DNA of 64,000 nt from DATACZ01 sp036258795 (GTDB lineage: Bacteria > Actinomycetota > CADDZG01 > JAHWKV01). The position numbers and the translations under genes are program-made. The notes under the pieces are model-generated. The model worked only from the letters and a program-made list of their open reading frames with translations. It ran no database searches and was not told the DNA's origin. This document shows positions 52,174-60,358 of the stretch, piece by piece. Position 1 is the first letter of the stretch; every line of letters starts with the position of its first letter. The stretch spans positions 50,790-114,789 of the forward strand of contig DATACZ010000026.1 of assembly GCA_036258795.1 (NCBI GenBank), in the 5' to 3' direction.

Positions 52174-52709
52174 GACTCTTTCTCGCCGTTGAAGTTCCCC
52201 ACCGGCAGCGGTTATCGGTGGAGGCCGCCAGTGAACCTCTGCGGTTGGAGCTCCACGGTGCTCGGTGGACTGCCCCTGAGTTGTGGCACGTGACCTTAAG
52301 ATTCTTTGGAGAGGTTCCTGAGGACCGGCTGGCCGAGGTGCAGGAGGTGATCCTTCGGGCAGTGACCGGCACCGGCAAAGTCGAGTCCCAGCTCACGGAT
52401 ATAGGAGCCTTCCCAAGTCTGAACAGGGCGAGGGTGCTCTGGGTGGGGATCGCCGACCCAGCTCACGCGCTTGCGGACCTGGCAGCGCGGGTGGAGGTGG
52501 GTTGGCCGGATGGAAGGTCTCGGCCGCTGCACGCGCACCTGACGCTTGCCAGGTTCAACCATCCCGTAAGGCTTAGAGCGGCAGTGGAAGAGTTTCGGCC
52601 ATTCGATCTCGACCGCTCACCGTTTTCGATTGAGAAGGCCACCTTGTATCGAAGCCATCTCGGGAGGGGCGGCCCTCGTTATGAGCCACTCGCTGAATTC
52701 CCCCTCTAG
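52146..52709 (+). CDS. thpR: RNA 2',3'-cyclic phosphodiesterase (2'-5' RNA ligase family)
   Basis: 187 residues from ATG 52146, inside the end of cinA. The two HxTx motifs of the 2H superfamily are HVTL (in LWHVTLRFFGEV) and HLTL (in LHAHLTLARF), about 85 residues apart. The start LRLFLAVEVP is typical. The enzyme opens 2',3'-cyclic phosphates in RNA. Confidence 0.93.
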   Translation: MDDRKRGRLRLFLAVEVPHRQRLSVEAASEPLRLELHGARWTAPELWHVTLRFFGEVPEDRLAEVQEVILRAVTGTGKVESQLTDIGAFPSLNRARVLWVGIADPAHALADLAARVEVGWPDGRSRPLHAHLTLARFNHPVRLRAAVEEFRPFDLDRSPFSIEKATLYRSHLGRGGPRYEPLAEFPL

Positions 52710-52763
52710 AGAACTACTCAGCTTGTATAGTCACCGCTCCGGTGAGATGGAGGGCTGGGACCA

Positions 52764-53570
52764 ATGAGCGCCGCGGCAGTTGACAGGGCACCCCTCCACG
52801 AGGCTCTGCAGACACTGGCCGGACGGATCGCCGGGATGATTCGCGACCTTCCCGATACAAATATTCAAATCCCACGAACTGAGTGGACGGTAGGCGAGGC
52901 GGCCGCCCACCTGGCCGTCACCAAGGGGTGGGCGGTACGGGTCTTCACCGGAGAGGACCACCTGAGGTACGGGGATGGAACCATCGACAGCCTTGCCCCC
53001 ACCAATGCCCGATACCTGAGCGAGTTCCAGGAGCGGGACGGTGGCCGGCTCGCAGAGGTCATCGTCGAGGCGACCGAGTCCTTTGTGCAGGCGGCCTCCG
53101 CCATGCCGGCCAACCGCATGTTCGAGACCCCGATGGGCCGGATGGATACCACAACGGCCACGTCCTACATGTTGACCCACCTCATGATGCATGGTGGCGC
53201 CATCGCCAAAGCCATGCGCAGGCCTTACCCCATCGATCCGATACACGTTGAGCTTGCCTTGCCATTTCTGATTCACGCGATGCCGTTGATCGTGGACAGA
53301 AAGGCAGCTGGCCACCTGAACGCGTGCTTCTACCTCAGGTTCAGAGGGGGATCCAGGGTTGCAGTAACCGTGATCGACGGGGAAGCCGTGGTCGAAACGA
53401 TCCCCTCCCGGCGGGTGGACTGTTACATCTCGGCCGATCCGGTGGCTTTCTTCCTGGTGGCGACGGGTCTAGAGAGCCATTGGAGGCTCATTGCCAGGGG
53501 AAAGTTGATGACCTGGGGACGCAGGCCCTGGCTTGCGGTGAGGTTGCCCACTCTTTTCGTAGTGCCCTGA
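52764..53570 (+). CDS. maleylpyruvate isomerase-type (DinB-like) protein with SCP2-like C-terminus
   Basis: 268 residues from ATG 52764 with a GGGA site. Residues 10-150 fit the mycothiol-dependent maleylpyruvate isomerase N-terminal domain, a four-helix metal-binding fold: EWTVGEAAAHLAVTKGWAV with His, then LTHLMMHGGAIAKAM with two His. The remainder resembles an SCP2 sterol-carrier-like domain (VAVTVIDGE, DCYISADPVAFFLVATG). Such proteins are abundant in mycothiol-making actinobacteria. The substrate is unknown. Confidence 0.78.
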   Translation: MSAAAVDRAPLHEALQTLAGRIAGMIRDLPDTNIQIPRTEWTVGEAAAHLAVTKGWAVRVFTGEDHLRYGDGTIDSLAPTNARYLSEFQERDGGRLAEVIVEATESFVQAASAMPANRMFETPMGRMDTTTATSYMLTHLMMHGGAIAKAMRRPYPIDPIHVELALPFLIHAMPLIVDRKAAGHLNACFYLRFRGGSRVAVTVIDGEAVVETIPSRRVDCYISADPVAFFLVATGLESHWRLIARGKLMTWGRRPWLAVRLPTLFVVP

Positions 53571-53624
53571 TACGCCGGCAAGTTAATCACAGTTGTGTAA
53601 TTCTCTGTGGATAACTCTAAATGC

Positions 53625-53653
53625 TTGTGTTCCGAACAAGTGTTCGCTTTAAT
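53625..53653 (+). promoter_or_regulatory. recA promoter with an embedded LexA (SOS) box
   Basis: TTGTGT at 53625-53630 and TTTAAT at 53648-53653 are 17 bases apart. Between them, at 53633-53646, is the perfect palindrome CGAAC-aagt-GTTCG, the core of the actinobacterial/Bacillus-type LexA box. A repressor bound there would block polymerase directly. lexA is not in the window. Confidence 0.75.
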
Positions 53654-53720
53654 TGTCATACCCCCTCATTAGTGTTCTGCCGGTATTCGAGCGGCACCTC
53701 GAGAGGGCAAAGGAGGCAGG

Positions 53721-54785
53721 ATGGAGGCGGGAAGAGAAAGCGACAGAGAGAAGACGGTCAGCCTTACGCTGGCGCAGATAGAGAAGCAGTTCGGTAAGGG
53801 CGCAATCATGCGCTTGGGGGAGACCGCGCAGGCGGCGGTGGACGTTATCCCCACCGGATCGCTGGGGCTCGATATCGCTTTGGGGATTGGCGGACTTCCT
53901 CGTGGCCGCATCATCGAGATATACGGTCCGGAGTCCAGCGGCAAAACATCCCTTTGCCTGCACGTCATCGCCGAGGCCCAAAAGCGCGCCGGAATCGCTG
54001 CGTTCATAGACGCCGAGCATGCCCTAGATGTGGTCTACGCCCGCAACCTTGGAGTAAACGTGGACGAGCTGCTGGTATCCCAGCCCGACACCGGCGAGCA
54101 GGCGCTCGAGATCACCGACATGCTCGTGCGCTCAGGTGCCATCGACGTGATAGTGATCGACTCGGTGGCTGCGCTGGTGCCTCGAGCGGAGATCGAAGGA
54201 GAGATGGGGGATACCCATGTGGGCCTGCAGGCCAGGCTGATGAGCCAGGCCCTCCGCAAGTTGGCAGGCAACGTCAGCCGCTCCAACACCACAATCGTCT
54301 TCATCAACCAGCTCCGGGAGAAGGTCGGAGTGATGTTTGGGTCTCCTGAGGTGACCCCGGGCGGCAGGGCTCTCAAGTTCTATTCCTCGGTTCGTCTGGA
54401 CATCCGCAAGATCGAAAACCTGAAGGACGGTCAGGAGGTGATCGGTTCACGGGTGAGGGTCAAGGTCGTGAAATCAAAGGTCAGCGCACCGTTCCGTCAA
54501 ACCGAGTTCGATATCCAGTATGGGCACGGCATATCGAAGGAAGGATCACTTCTCGATACCGGAGTGGAGCTAGGAGTGGTAACCAAGTCCGGTTCCTGGT
54601 ACCTGTTCGATGGTGACCAAATCGGCCAGGGGCGGGAAAACACAAAGGCCTTCCTGTCGGAGCATACCGACGTGTTCGCCGAGATAGAGATGAGGATCAA
54701 GAACCGGATGGGGCTCAATGTTTCCGAGGATCGGCCGCCGGAGACCAGGCTCGAGATGGACGAAATAATCAAGCTGCGCCCCTGA
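53721..54785 (+). CDS. recA: recombinase RecA
   Basis: 354 residues with an AAAGGAGG site before ATG 53721. Walker [10 protein letters not shown], the MRLG start, [36 protein letters not shown] and [17 protein letters not shown] are canonical. RecA promotes strand exchange and LexA self-cleavage. The LexA box in the promoter makes it part of the SOS regulon. Confidence 0.98.
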   Translation: MEAGRESDREKTVSLTLAQIEKQFGKGAIMRLGETAQAAVDVIPTGSLGLDIALGIGGLPRGRIIEIYGPESSGKTSLCLHVIAEAQKRAGIAAFIDAEHALDVVYARNLGVNVDELLVSQPDTGEQALEITDMLVRSGAIDVIVIDSVAALVPRAEIEGEMGDTHVGLQARLMSQALRKLAGNVSRSNTTIVFINQLREKVGVMFGSPEVTPGGRALKFYSSVRLDIRKIENLKDGQEVIGSRVRVKVVKSKVSAPFRQTEFDIQYGHGISKEGSLLDTGVELGVVTKSGSWYLFDGDQIGQGRENTKAFLSEHTDVFAEIEMRIKNRMGLNVSEDRPPETRLEMDEIIKLRP

Positions 54786-54799
54786 GCCCCTCAAGCCAG

Positions 54800-55306
54800 T
54801 TGTCGTCTCTGTCAGGCTCCCATGTTGTGAACGAACAGCGGGCTACTTCACCTGCCGAGCAGGCTATGCACCGGGCCATGAGCTTGTTGGCCGCGAGAGC
54901 CAGGTCGCGCCACGAGATCTCAGAGCGACTGTCGAGCGCCGGGTTCGGGACAGAAGTGACCGAAACGGTAGTTCGGAGGCTGGAGGAGCTGGGCCTCCTG
55001 GACGACGGAAAGTTCGCTGAGGAGTGTGTCCGTCAGGCTGTTGCCCGTGGCAGATCGGCGGAGTGGATAAGGCGAGACCTGCTTCAGCGTGGGGTGATGG
55101 AAACGGTTGTAGACGCGGCCATCGAGCAGCTTGGCGTAGTTTCCTCCGAGTTTGAACGGGCTCTGGAGCTGGCAAGGCGCCGCGCCGCCGGCACAGCCGA
55201 GCTCTCTTCCGCCCGGGCCTACGGGAGGCTAATGAGATATCTGTGCGGCAGGGGTTACGATCCCGACCTCGCGGCTGAGGTTAGCAGGACGGTCGCAGGG
55301 ATTTAG
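54800..55306 (+). CDS. recX: regulatory protein RecX
   Basis: 168 residues from a TTG start 14 bases after recA. Three helical repeats are visible: AMSLLAARARSRHEISERL, LEELGLLDDGKFAEECVRQAVARG, and the last around RLMRYLCGRGYD. RecX binds the RecA filament and limits its activity; the pair is normally co-transcribed. Confidence 0.92.
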   Translation: MSSLSGSHVVNEQRATSPAEQAMHRAMSLLAARARSRHEISERLSSAGFGTEVTETVVRRLEELGLLDDGKFAEECVRQAVARGRSAEWIRRDLLQRGVMETVVDAAIEQLGVVSSEFERALELARRRAAGTAELSSARAYGRLMRYLCGRGYDPDLAAEVSRTVAGI

Positions 55307-55378
55307 CTATGGCTTGAAGCTGTCAATTGCGGTCGTCCAGCCAATCTTTTACCGCGGCGGTGCGGCTACGTCGGGTAA

Positions 55379-55407
55379 TTGACCCCCGCCCGAGCCGGTT
55401 CTAATAT
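55379..55407 (+). promoter_or_regulatory. putative sigma-70-type promoter of rny
   Basis: TTGACC at 55379-55384 and TAATAT at 55402-55407 with 17-base spacing, well matched to consensus. The predicted start near 55414 gives a leader of about 205 bases before the rny ATG. Confidence 0.65.
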
Positions 55408-55413
55408 TGATTC

Positions 55414-55618
55414 TCGGCCTGATGAAGGTTGCGTCTAAGCAACGGCTAAAGAATTTAGAAGTTTTTACAGAAAAGGTCCGCTGTCAGACATAACAAACGG
55501 GGTTGTCCGAGAACGACACTGGAGGTTTGAGACTCTAGACAGAGTAAATCCCGGACAAATTCTCATGCACTTCTTCCGGCCGAGCTTGTGCTCGGTTTTT
55601 TGTTTTTGAGGAGGCCAA
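55414..55618 (+). promoter_or_regulatory. structured 5' leader of rny (candidate attenuator or riboswitch)
   Basis: The leader contains a hairpin GTTGC/GCAAC (55428-55443), then a larger element closed by TTGTCCG (55503-55509) and CGGACAA (55552-55558) with an inner ACTCT-agac-AGAGT hairpin, then the terminator hairpin at 55580-55601 directly before the GAGGAGG site of rny. The order sensor-like fold, terminator, gene is that of cis-regulatory RNAs. I do not recognise a known class. Confidence 0.5.
55580..55601 (+). terminator. intrinsic terminator hairpin just upstream of rny
   Basis: CCGAGC-ttgt-GCTCGG (55580-55595) followed by six T and, after one G, five more T. It ends 17 bases before the rny ATG. 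It could end recA-recX transcripts, but it sits downstream of the rny promoter, so it must also act on rny transcripts. Confidence 0.85.
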
Positions 55619-57148
55619 ATGGAAGCACTACTCGGGGTTCTCGGCCTTCTCGTTGGAATTGCGATCGGGTTCGTCCTGTACCGGCAGTTCAGCGGGCGAA
55701 GTGCCGAATCCACCCAAGCGCGGGCCAGTGAGCACCTAGCCGCAGCCAAGCGGGAAGCGGAAGGAATAAAGCGTGAAGCCCTTGTCGAAGCCAAGGACGA
55801 GGCTTTGCGGATTCGCCGGGAAGCGGAAAACGAAGCCAAAGCGAGGACTGCCGATGTCCAGCGCAAGGAAGAGAGACTAATTCAGCGGGAAGAGACGCTG
55901 GATCAGATGGCTCAGCGGCTGGAGACAAGAGAGCGGCAGGTGCTGGACAGGCAAACTCAAGTCGAGCATTTGAGGCAGGAGCTCGAGAACTCGGTGGCGC
56001 GGCACAAGACCGAGATCGAAAGGGTGGCCGGAATGTCCGCCGCCGAGGCAAAGGACATGGTGATATCCCAGATCGAGAACCAGGCCAAGCGCGACGCCAT
56101 GGTGCTCGTGCGGGATATTGAGGCGCAAGCTCGTGAGGAGGCCGAGCGGCGGGCCCGAAAGATCGTCGCCATTGCCATTCAGCGCGTCGCCAGCGAGGAG
56201 ACCTCCGAGAACTCCATATCGGTTGTGACTTTGCCCAACGACGAGATGAAGGGCCGGATTATCGGCCGGGAGGGTCGAAACATCCGAGCGTTCGAAGCAG
56301 TAACGGGGACGAGCCTTCTCATCGACGACACCCCTGAGTCGGTGGTGCTGTCATGCTTCGACCCGATCCGGCGCGAGATAGCACGGTTGACTCTGGAAAA
56401 GCTGGTCAGCGACGGCCGCATCCAGCCGGCTCGCATCGAGGAGATGTACGAAAAGTCGAAGCTGGAGGTGGAGCGAGCCATCCGGGAGGCCGGCGAGTGG
56501 GCCGCCCTTGAGGTTGGAATAACCGACATGCATCCGGAGATGCTCAAAGTCTTGGGGCGTCTAAACTATCGAACCTCCTACGGGCAGAACGTGCTAAAGC
56601 ACCTTGTGGAGGCGGCCCACATCGCGGGCGTGATTGCAGCCGAGCTGGGGACCGACGTCGCGCTGGCGAAACGATGCACGTTGCTGCACGACATCGGCAA
56701 GGCCATAACCCACGAGGTGGAGGGCTCGCATGCCCTTATTGGCGCCGAGCTTGCGCGGCGGCTGAGGGAGCCGCCGGCCGTGGTGCATGCGATTGAAGCT
56801 CATCACGCCGAGGTTGAGCAGAGGACCATCGAGGCCGTGATCACCCAGACGGCCGACGCCATCTCCAGCGCCAGACCGGGAGCGCGGCGCGAGACGCTGG
56901 AGACCTACGTCAAACGCCTGGAACGCCTGGAGTCCTTGGCGGAGTCATTCCCCGGCGTCGAGAAGTGTTACGCCATGCAGGCCGGGCGTGAGGTCCGGGT
57001 CATGGTGAAGCCGGATCGGGTTGACGACCTCCAGGCCGAGGTCCTTGCCAGGGACATCGCTAAGAAGATCGAGGAGGAGCTGCAGTACCCCGGCCAGATC
57101 AAGGTGATGGTGATCAGAGAGCACCGGGCGGTGGAGTACGCAAAGTAA
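55619..57148 (+). CDS. rny: ribonuclease Y
   Basis: 509 residues from ATG 55619. An N-terminal membrane helix (LLGVLGLLVGIAIGFVLY) is followed by a long coiled coil (about 30-190), rich in Glu, Arg and Ala. The KH domain has MKGRIIGREGRNIRAFEA, and the HD domain has CTLLHDIGKAITHEVEGSHALIGAEL and ADAISSARPGARRE. RNase Y starts mRNA decay at the membrane in Firmicutes and several other phyla and is usually missing from Streptomyces and Mycobacterium, which use RNase E. Confidence 0.96.
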   Translation: MEALLGVLGLLVGIAIGFVLYRQFSGRSAESTQARASEHLAAAKREAEGIKREALVEAKDEALRIRREAENEAKARTADVQRKEERLIQREETLDQMAQRLETRERQVLDRQTQVEHLRQELENSVARHKTEIERVAGMSAAEAKDMVISQIENQAKRDAMVLVRDIEAQAREEAERRARKIVAIAIQRVASEETSENSISVVTLPNDEMKGRIIGREGRNIRAFEAVTGTSLLIDDTPESVVLSCFDPIRREIARLTLEKLVSDGRIQPARIEEMYEKSKLEVERAIREAGEWAALEVGITDMHPEMLKVLGRLNYRTSYGQNVLKHLVEAAHIAGVIAAELGTDVALAKRCTLLHDIGKAITHEVEGSHALIGAELARRLREPPAVVHAIEAHHAEVEQRTIEAVITQTADAISSARPGARRETLETYVKRLERLESLAESFPGVEKCYAMQAGREVRVMVKPDRVDDLQAEVLARDIAKKIEEELQYPGQIKVMVIREHRAVEYAK

Positions 57149-57227
57149 GCGCACGCCGGGGATCTCCGTTCGCAAATCCACGGAACCATCTCTGGAGAAC
57201 CCGCCGGAGGCTGCTCCTCGCACCGCG

Positions 57228-58577
57228 CTGAGGCCCCGTACCTATTGGATCCGAACCTTCGGCTGTCAGATGAACGAGCACGACTCGGAGAGGCTGGCCG
57301 GGCTTCTGGAGGTACAGGGATACCGGCCGGTCTCCTCGCCATCCCTTGCGGATGTGGCGGTGTTCAACACCTGCGCCATCAGGGAAAACGCCGATAACCG
57401 CCTTTACGGCAACCTAGGCCATATCAAGAAGGTCAAGAGTGAAAACCCGGCCCTCAAGGTGGTAGTCGGCGGCTGCCTCGCGGAGAAGGACCGCGACTTG
57501 ATCGTCAAGAAGGCGCCCTGGGTCGACGTAGTGATGGGGACCCGTAACTTGGAGGCGCTTCCTGGGCTCCTCCGCAGGGTCGAGGAGGCAGGCCTCCCGG
57601 TCGTAGAGTTCTCGGAGACCCTGAACGTCTTCCCCTCAGCACTTCCATCCCGGCGAGGATCCGCCTTTCACGCTTGGATCGCCATTCAGTACGGGTGCAA
57701 CAACTCCTGTACCTTCTGCATCGTTCCGCAAGTTCGGGGCGTAGAGGTCTCCCGGCCGCTCGAGCACATCCTGGAAGAGGTTGCCGATCTAACCGCTAGG
57801 GGAGTGGTGGAGGTCACTCTCCTCGGACAGAACGTCAACTCTTACGGCCGGGACATCTACAGGACACCCAGGTTCGCGGACCTTCTCCTGGCCATGGACG
57901 AAGTACCAGGTCTCAGGCGAGTGCGCTACACCTCTCCTCACCCAAAGGACTTTCGTGAGCCGGTGGCGAGGGCCATGGCGCAGTCAACCGTCGTCTGCGA
58001 GCACCTGCACCTGCCTGTGCAGTCAGGGTCCGACCGGATACTGAGATCGATGAAACGCAGTTACGACCGCTCCCGGTATCTCAAGAAGATCGAGATGGCG
58101 AGGGAAATCATCCCCGGCCTGGCAATTACCACCGACATCATTGTCGGGTTTCCCGGGGAGACCGAAGAGGACTTCAACGACACCATTTCGCTCGTCGAAC
58201 AGGTACAGTTCGACGCCGCATACACCTTTCAGTACTCGCCGCGGCCGGGTACGCAAGCCGCAGTCATGTCCGATCAGATCCCGCGGCCGGTGGTGCAGCG
58301 CCGATTCGACCGCCTGGTCGAGATCCAGCGGCAAATCTCACTCCAGCGAAACGCCCGTCACCTGTCCGAGGTGGTGGAGGTTCTGGTCGAGGGATCATCG
58401 AAGAAAGATCCATCAAAGCTCACCGGCCGCACCCGTACGAACAAGCTGATTCACTTCACGGGACAGGTGGCTCCAGGACAGTTCCGGATGGTGCGGGTCA
58501 CGTCGGCCGCTCCCAACCATCTGGAAGGCGAGCTTGTGCAATCGATGCAGACGGAGGATCGGCTCGCCAGCGTCTAA
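57228..58577 (+). CDS. miaB: tRNA-2-methylthio-N6-dimethylallyladenosine synthase MiaB, non-canonical start
   Basis: Radical-SAM methylthiotransferase. The MTTase domain binds one cluster through Cys in TFGCQMN, FNTCAIRENA and VGGCLAEK; the SAM cluster is in YGCNNSCTFCIVP; a TRAM domain ends the protein. The first ATG (57270) would cut off the essential FGC cysteine, so translation must begin upstream. The frame there has only CTG (57228 or 57192) or ATC codons, no ATG, GTG or TTG; CTG 57228 is used here as a placeholder (449 residues). It modifies A37 after MiaA, whose gene follows. Confidence 0.9.
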   Translation: MRPRTYWIRTFGCQMNEHDSERLAGLLEVQGYRPVSSPSLADVAVFNTCAIRENADNRLYGNLGHIKKVKSENPALKVVVGGCLAEKDRDLIVKKAPWVDVVMGTRNLEALPGLLRRVEEAGLPVVEFSETLNVFPSALPSRRGSAFHAWIAIQYGCNNSCTFCIVPQVRGVEVSRPLEHILEEVADLTARGVVEVTLLGQNVNSYGRDIYRTPRFADLLLAMDEVPGLRRVRYTSPHPKDFREPVARAMAQSTVVCEHLHLPVQSGSDRILRSMKRSYDRSRYLKKIEMAREIIPGLAITTDIIVGFPGETEEDFNDTISLVEQVQFDAAYTFQYSPRPGTQAAVMSDQIPRPVVQRRFDRLVEIQRQISLQRNARHLSEVVEVLVEGSSKKDPSKLTGRTRTNKLIHFTGQVAPGQFRMVRVTSAAPNHLEGELVQSMQTEDRLASV

Positions 58578-59577
58578 GCGACGGGTAATCGCCATCGTCG
58601 GGCCCACCGCCGTGGGGAAATCCCTACTGTCCATGCAGGTTGCCGGCGAGCTGGGGGCCGAGATCGTCAGCGTCGACTCAGCGATGGTGTACCGCGGCAT
58701 GGACATCGGCACTGCCAAACCGACCGCCGCCGACCGCCAGAGGGTCCCTCACCATATGATCGACGTGGCCGAACCTACGCAAAACGTAACCGTGGCAGAG
58801 TTCCAGCAGGGGGCTCGGGCGGCCATTGAATCGATTCTCGACTCCGGGAAGCTTGCGGTGCTTGTCGGGGGATCCGGGCTTTATTTCCGTGCGGTTGTCG
58901 ATCCGCTGGAATTTCCGTCCACCAACCCTGAGGTGCGCCGCAACCTGGAGATCCAGGCCATGCAACAGGGCGGCGAGAAGCTATACCGAAGGCTTCTCGA
59001 GCTTGACCCCCAGGCCGCCGAGAGGATTCACCCCTCCAACGAGCGCCGGACCGTTCGAGCCCTGGAGGTCATCGAGTTGACCGGCCGGCGCTTCTCTTCG
59101 TTCAGAACCGCCTGGGATCGCTGGACCTCCATCTACGACTTGGTGGTGGCCGGTTTGCGCTTCCCCCGCACGGAGATGGATGAACGCATCAATGCGAGGG
59201 TGGATTGGATGATGGAGGAGGGTTGGCTGGAGGAGGTCCGGGCTCTGGAGGAGAGCGGCCGGTGGTCGGCGACCTCTGAACAGGCTCTCGGCTATGCCCA
59301 GCTGCGAGACCATCTCCGCGGTCACTCCAGCCTGGAGGAGGCGATCGAGATGACCAAAAGACAGACTCGCCGGTTTGCCCGCCGGCAGCTGAGGTGGTTT
59401 GGGGCGGACCCCAGGGTGAGGTGGTTCGACCACGATCCGGGTGCCGCCTTCTCATATCTCACGAGTAGGCAGCCGACCACCGGACACCAGCCGACCGAGC
59501 GAATCCAGGCCTCCAAGCCTTGCCTTATACGGTCTGCCGAAGCGAAGCGAAGGCAGCCGACCACCGAGCGAGCGTAA
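58534..59577 (+). CDS. miaA: tRNA dimethylallyltransferase
   Basis: 347 residues from TTG 58534, overlapping the end of miaB by 44 bases. The P-loop is VGPTAVGKS. VSVDSAMVYRGMDIGTAKP, HHMIDV, VGGSGLYFRAV and a C-terminal QLRWFGADPRVRWF are typical. The last 35 or so residues (from about SRQPTT) are not conserved and are encoded by a dispersed repeat inserted at the 3' end. It prenylates A37 of tRNAs reading UNN codons. Confidence 0.93.
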   Translation: MCNRCRRRIGSPASKRRVIAIVGPTAVGKSLLSMQVAGELGAEIVSVDSAMVYRGMDIGTAKPTAADRQRVPHHMIDVAEPTQNVTVAEFQQGARAAIESILDSGKLAVLVGGSGLYFRAVVDPLEFPSTNPEVRRNLEIQAMQQGGEKLYRRLLELDPQAAERIHPSNERRTVRALEVIELTGRRFSSFRTAWDRWTSIYDLVVAGLRFPRTEMDERINARVDWMMEEGWLEEVRALEESGRWSATSEQALGYAQLRDHLRGHSSLEEAIEMTKRQTRRFARRQLRWFGADPRVRWFDHDPGAAFSYLTSRQPTTGHQPTERIQASKPCLIRSAEAKRRQPTTERA

Positions 59578-59596
59578 GAGAGCGAGTGTGGCCGTG
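59490..59596 (+). repeat. dispersed repeat, copy C, within the 3' end of miaA and ending in the dapF start codon
   Basis: Contains GACCGAGCGAATCC, AGCCTTGCCTTATACGGTCT, a GAAGCGAAGCGAAGG stretch, then CGAGCGAGCGT and GAGCGAGTGTGGCCGTG, the last GTG being the dapF start. It matches copies at 25568-25646 and 29223-29303. It is read through in frame as the unconserved MiaA tail. Confidence 0.65.
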
Positions 59597-60358
59597 CGTC
59601 TTGAGTTCGCCAAATATCAGGGACTGGGAAATGACTTCATCCTGCTCTACGAGCAGGAGATGAGTCCCCGGGAGGCGGTTCAGATCTGCGATCGCCACTT
59701 TGGCGTCGGGGCGGATGGGATCATTCAGATCGGGCGTTCCCCTCGCGCCGACTTCTCCTTTCTCCTTTACAACGCCGACGGTGGGATCGCCGAGGTGTCG
59801 GGCAACGGCCTTCGGTGCGTCGGGAAGTTCCTCTACGACCGAGGTCACCACAGGGAAAAGACCCTGAAAATCGAGGCGGGAGGGGAGATCAAGGTTCTGG
59901 AGCTGAAGGTGGAAGGTGGCAAGGTTTCGTCCGTGCGAGCGGACATGGGCGTGCCGGAGTACCAGGAGGACATCGAGCTGCACGGACGGGTTTGGAAGCG
60001 GATCGTCACCGGCAACCCGCACGCGGTCACCTTCTTGGAGGACATTGGGGCCGCCCCGGTCGAGGAGCTGGGGCCCCTGGTGGAGAACGACCCGGCCTTT
60101 CCGGACAGGACCAACGTGGAGTTCGTTCAGGCAGAGGGTGACGTCCTCCACGCTCGTTTCTGGGAGAGAGGAGTGGGGGTGACAATGTCTTCGGGCACCG
60201 GGTCATGCGCCTGCCTGGCCGCAAGTGGCCTGCGCCGAGCGACGGTCAGGACGCCGGGAGGAGACCTTGCCGTAGAGCGTAGCTCCGAGGGGAACCTTTT
60301 CATGACCGGACCGGCAGTCCATGTATTCGATGGCGTACTGGATGGGGCCTTCCTTTGA
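59594..60358 (+). CDS. dapF: diaminopimelate epimerase
   Basis: 254 residues from GTG 59594; the frame is open upstream through the repeat but that part is not conserved. FAKYQGLGNDFILLYE and NADGGIAEVSGNGLRCVGKFL contain the first active-site region; the usual catalytic Cys after the NADGS segment appears here within SGNGLRC. The second is the Cys in MSSGTGSCACLAAS. It converts LL- to meso-diaminopimelate. The stop overlaps dapL (TTGA). Confidence 0.93.
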   Translation: MRLEFAKYQGLGNDFILLYEQEMSPREAVQICDRHFGVGADGIIQIGRSPRADFSFLLYNADGGIAEVSGNGLRCVGKFLYDRGHHREKTLKIEAGGEIKVLELKVEGGKVSSVRADMGVPEYQEDIELHGRVWKRIVTGNPHAVTFLEDIGAAPVEELGPLVENDPAFPDRTNVEFVQAEGDVLHARFWERGVGVTMSSGTGSCACLAASGLRRATVRTPGGDLAVERSSEGNLFMTGPAVHVFDGVLDGAFL

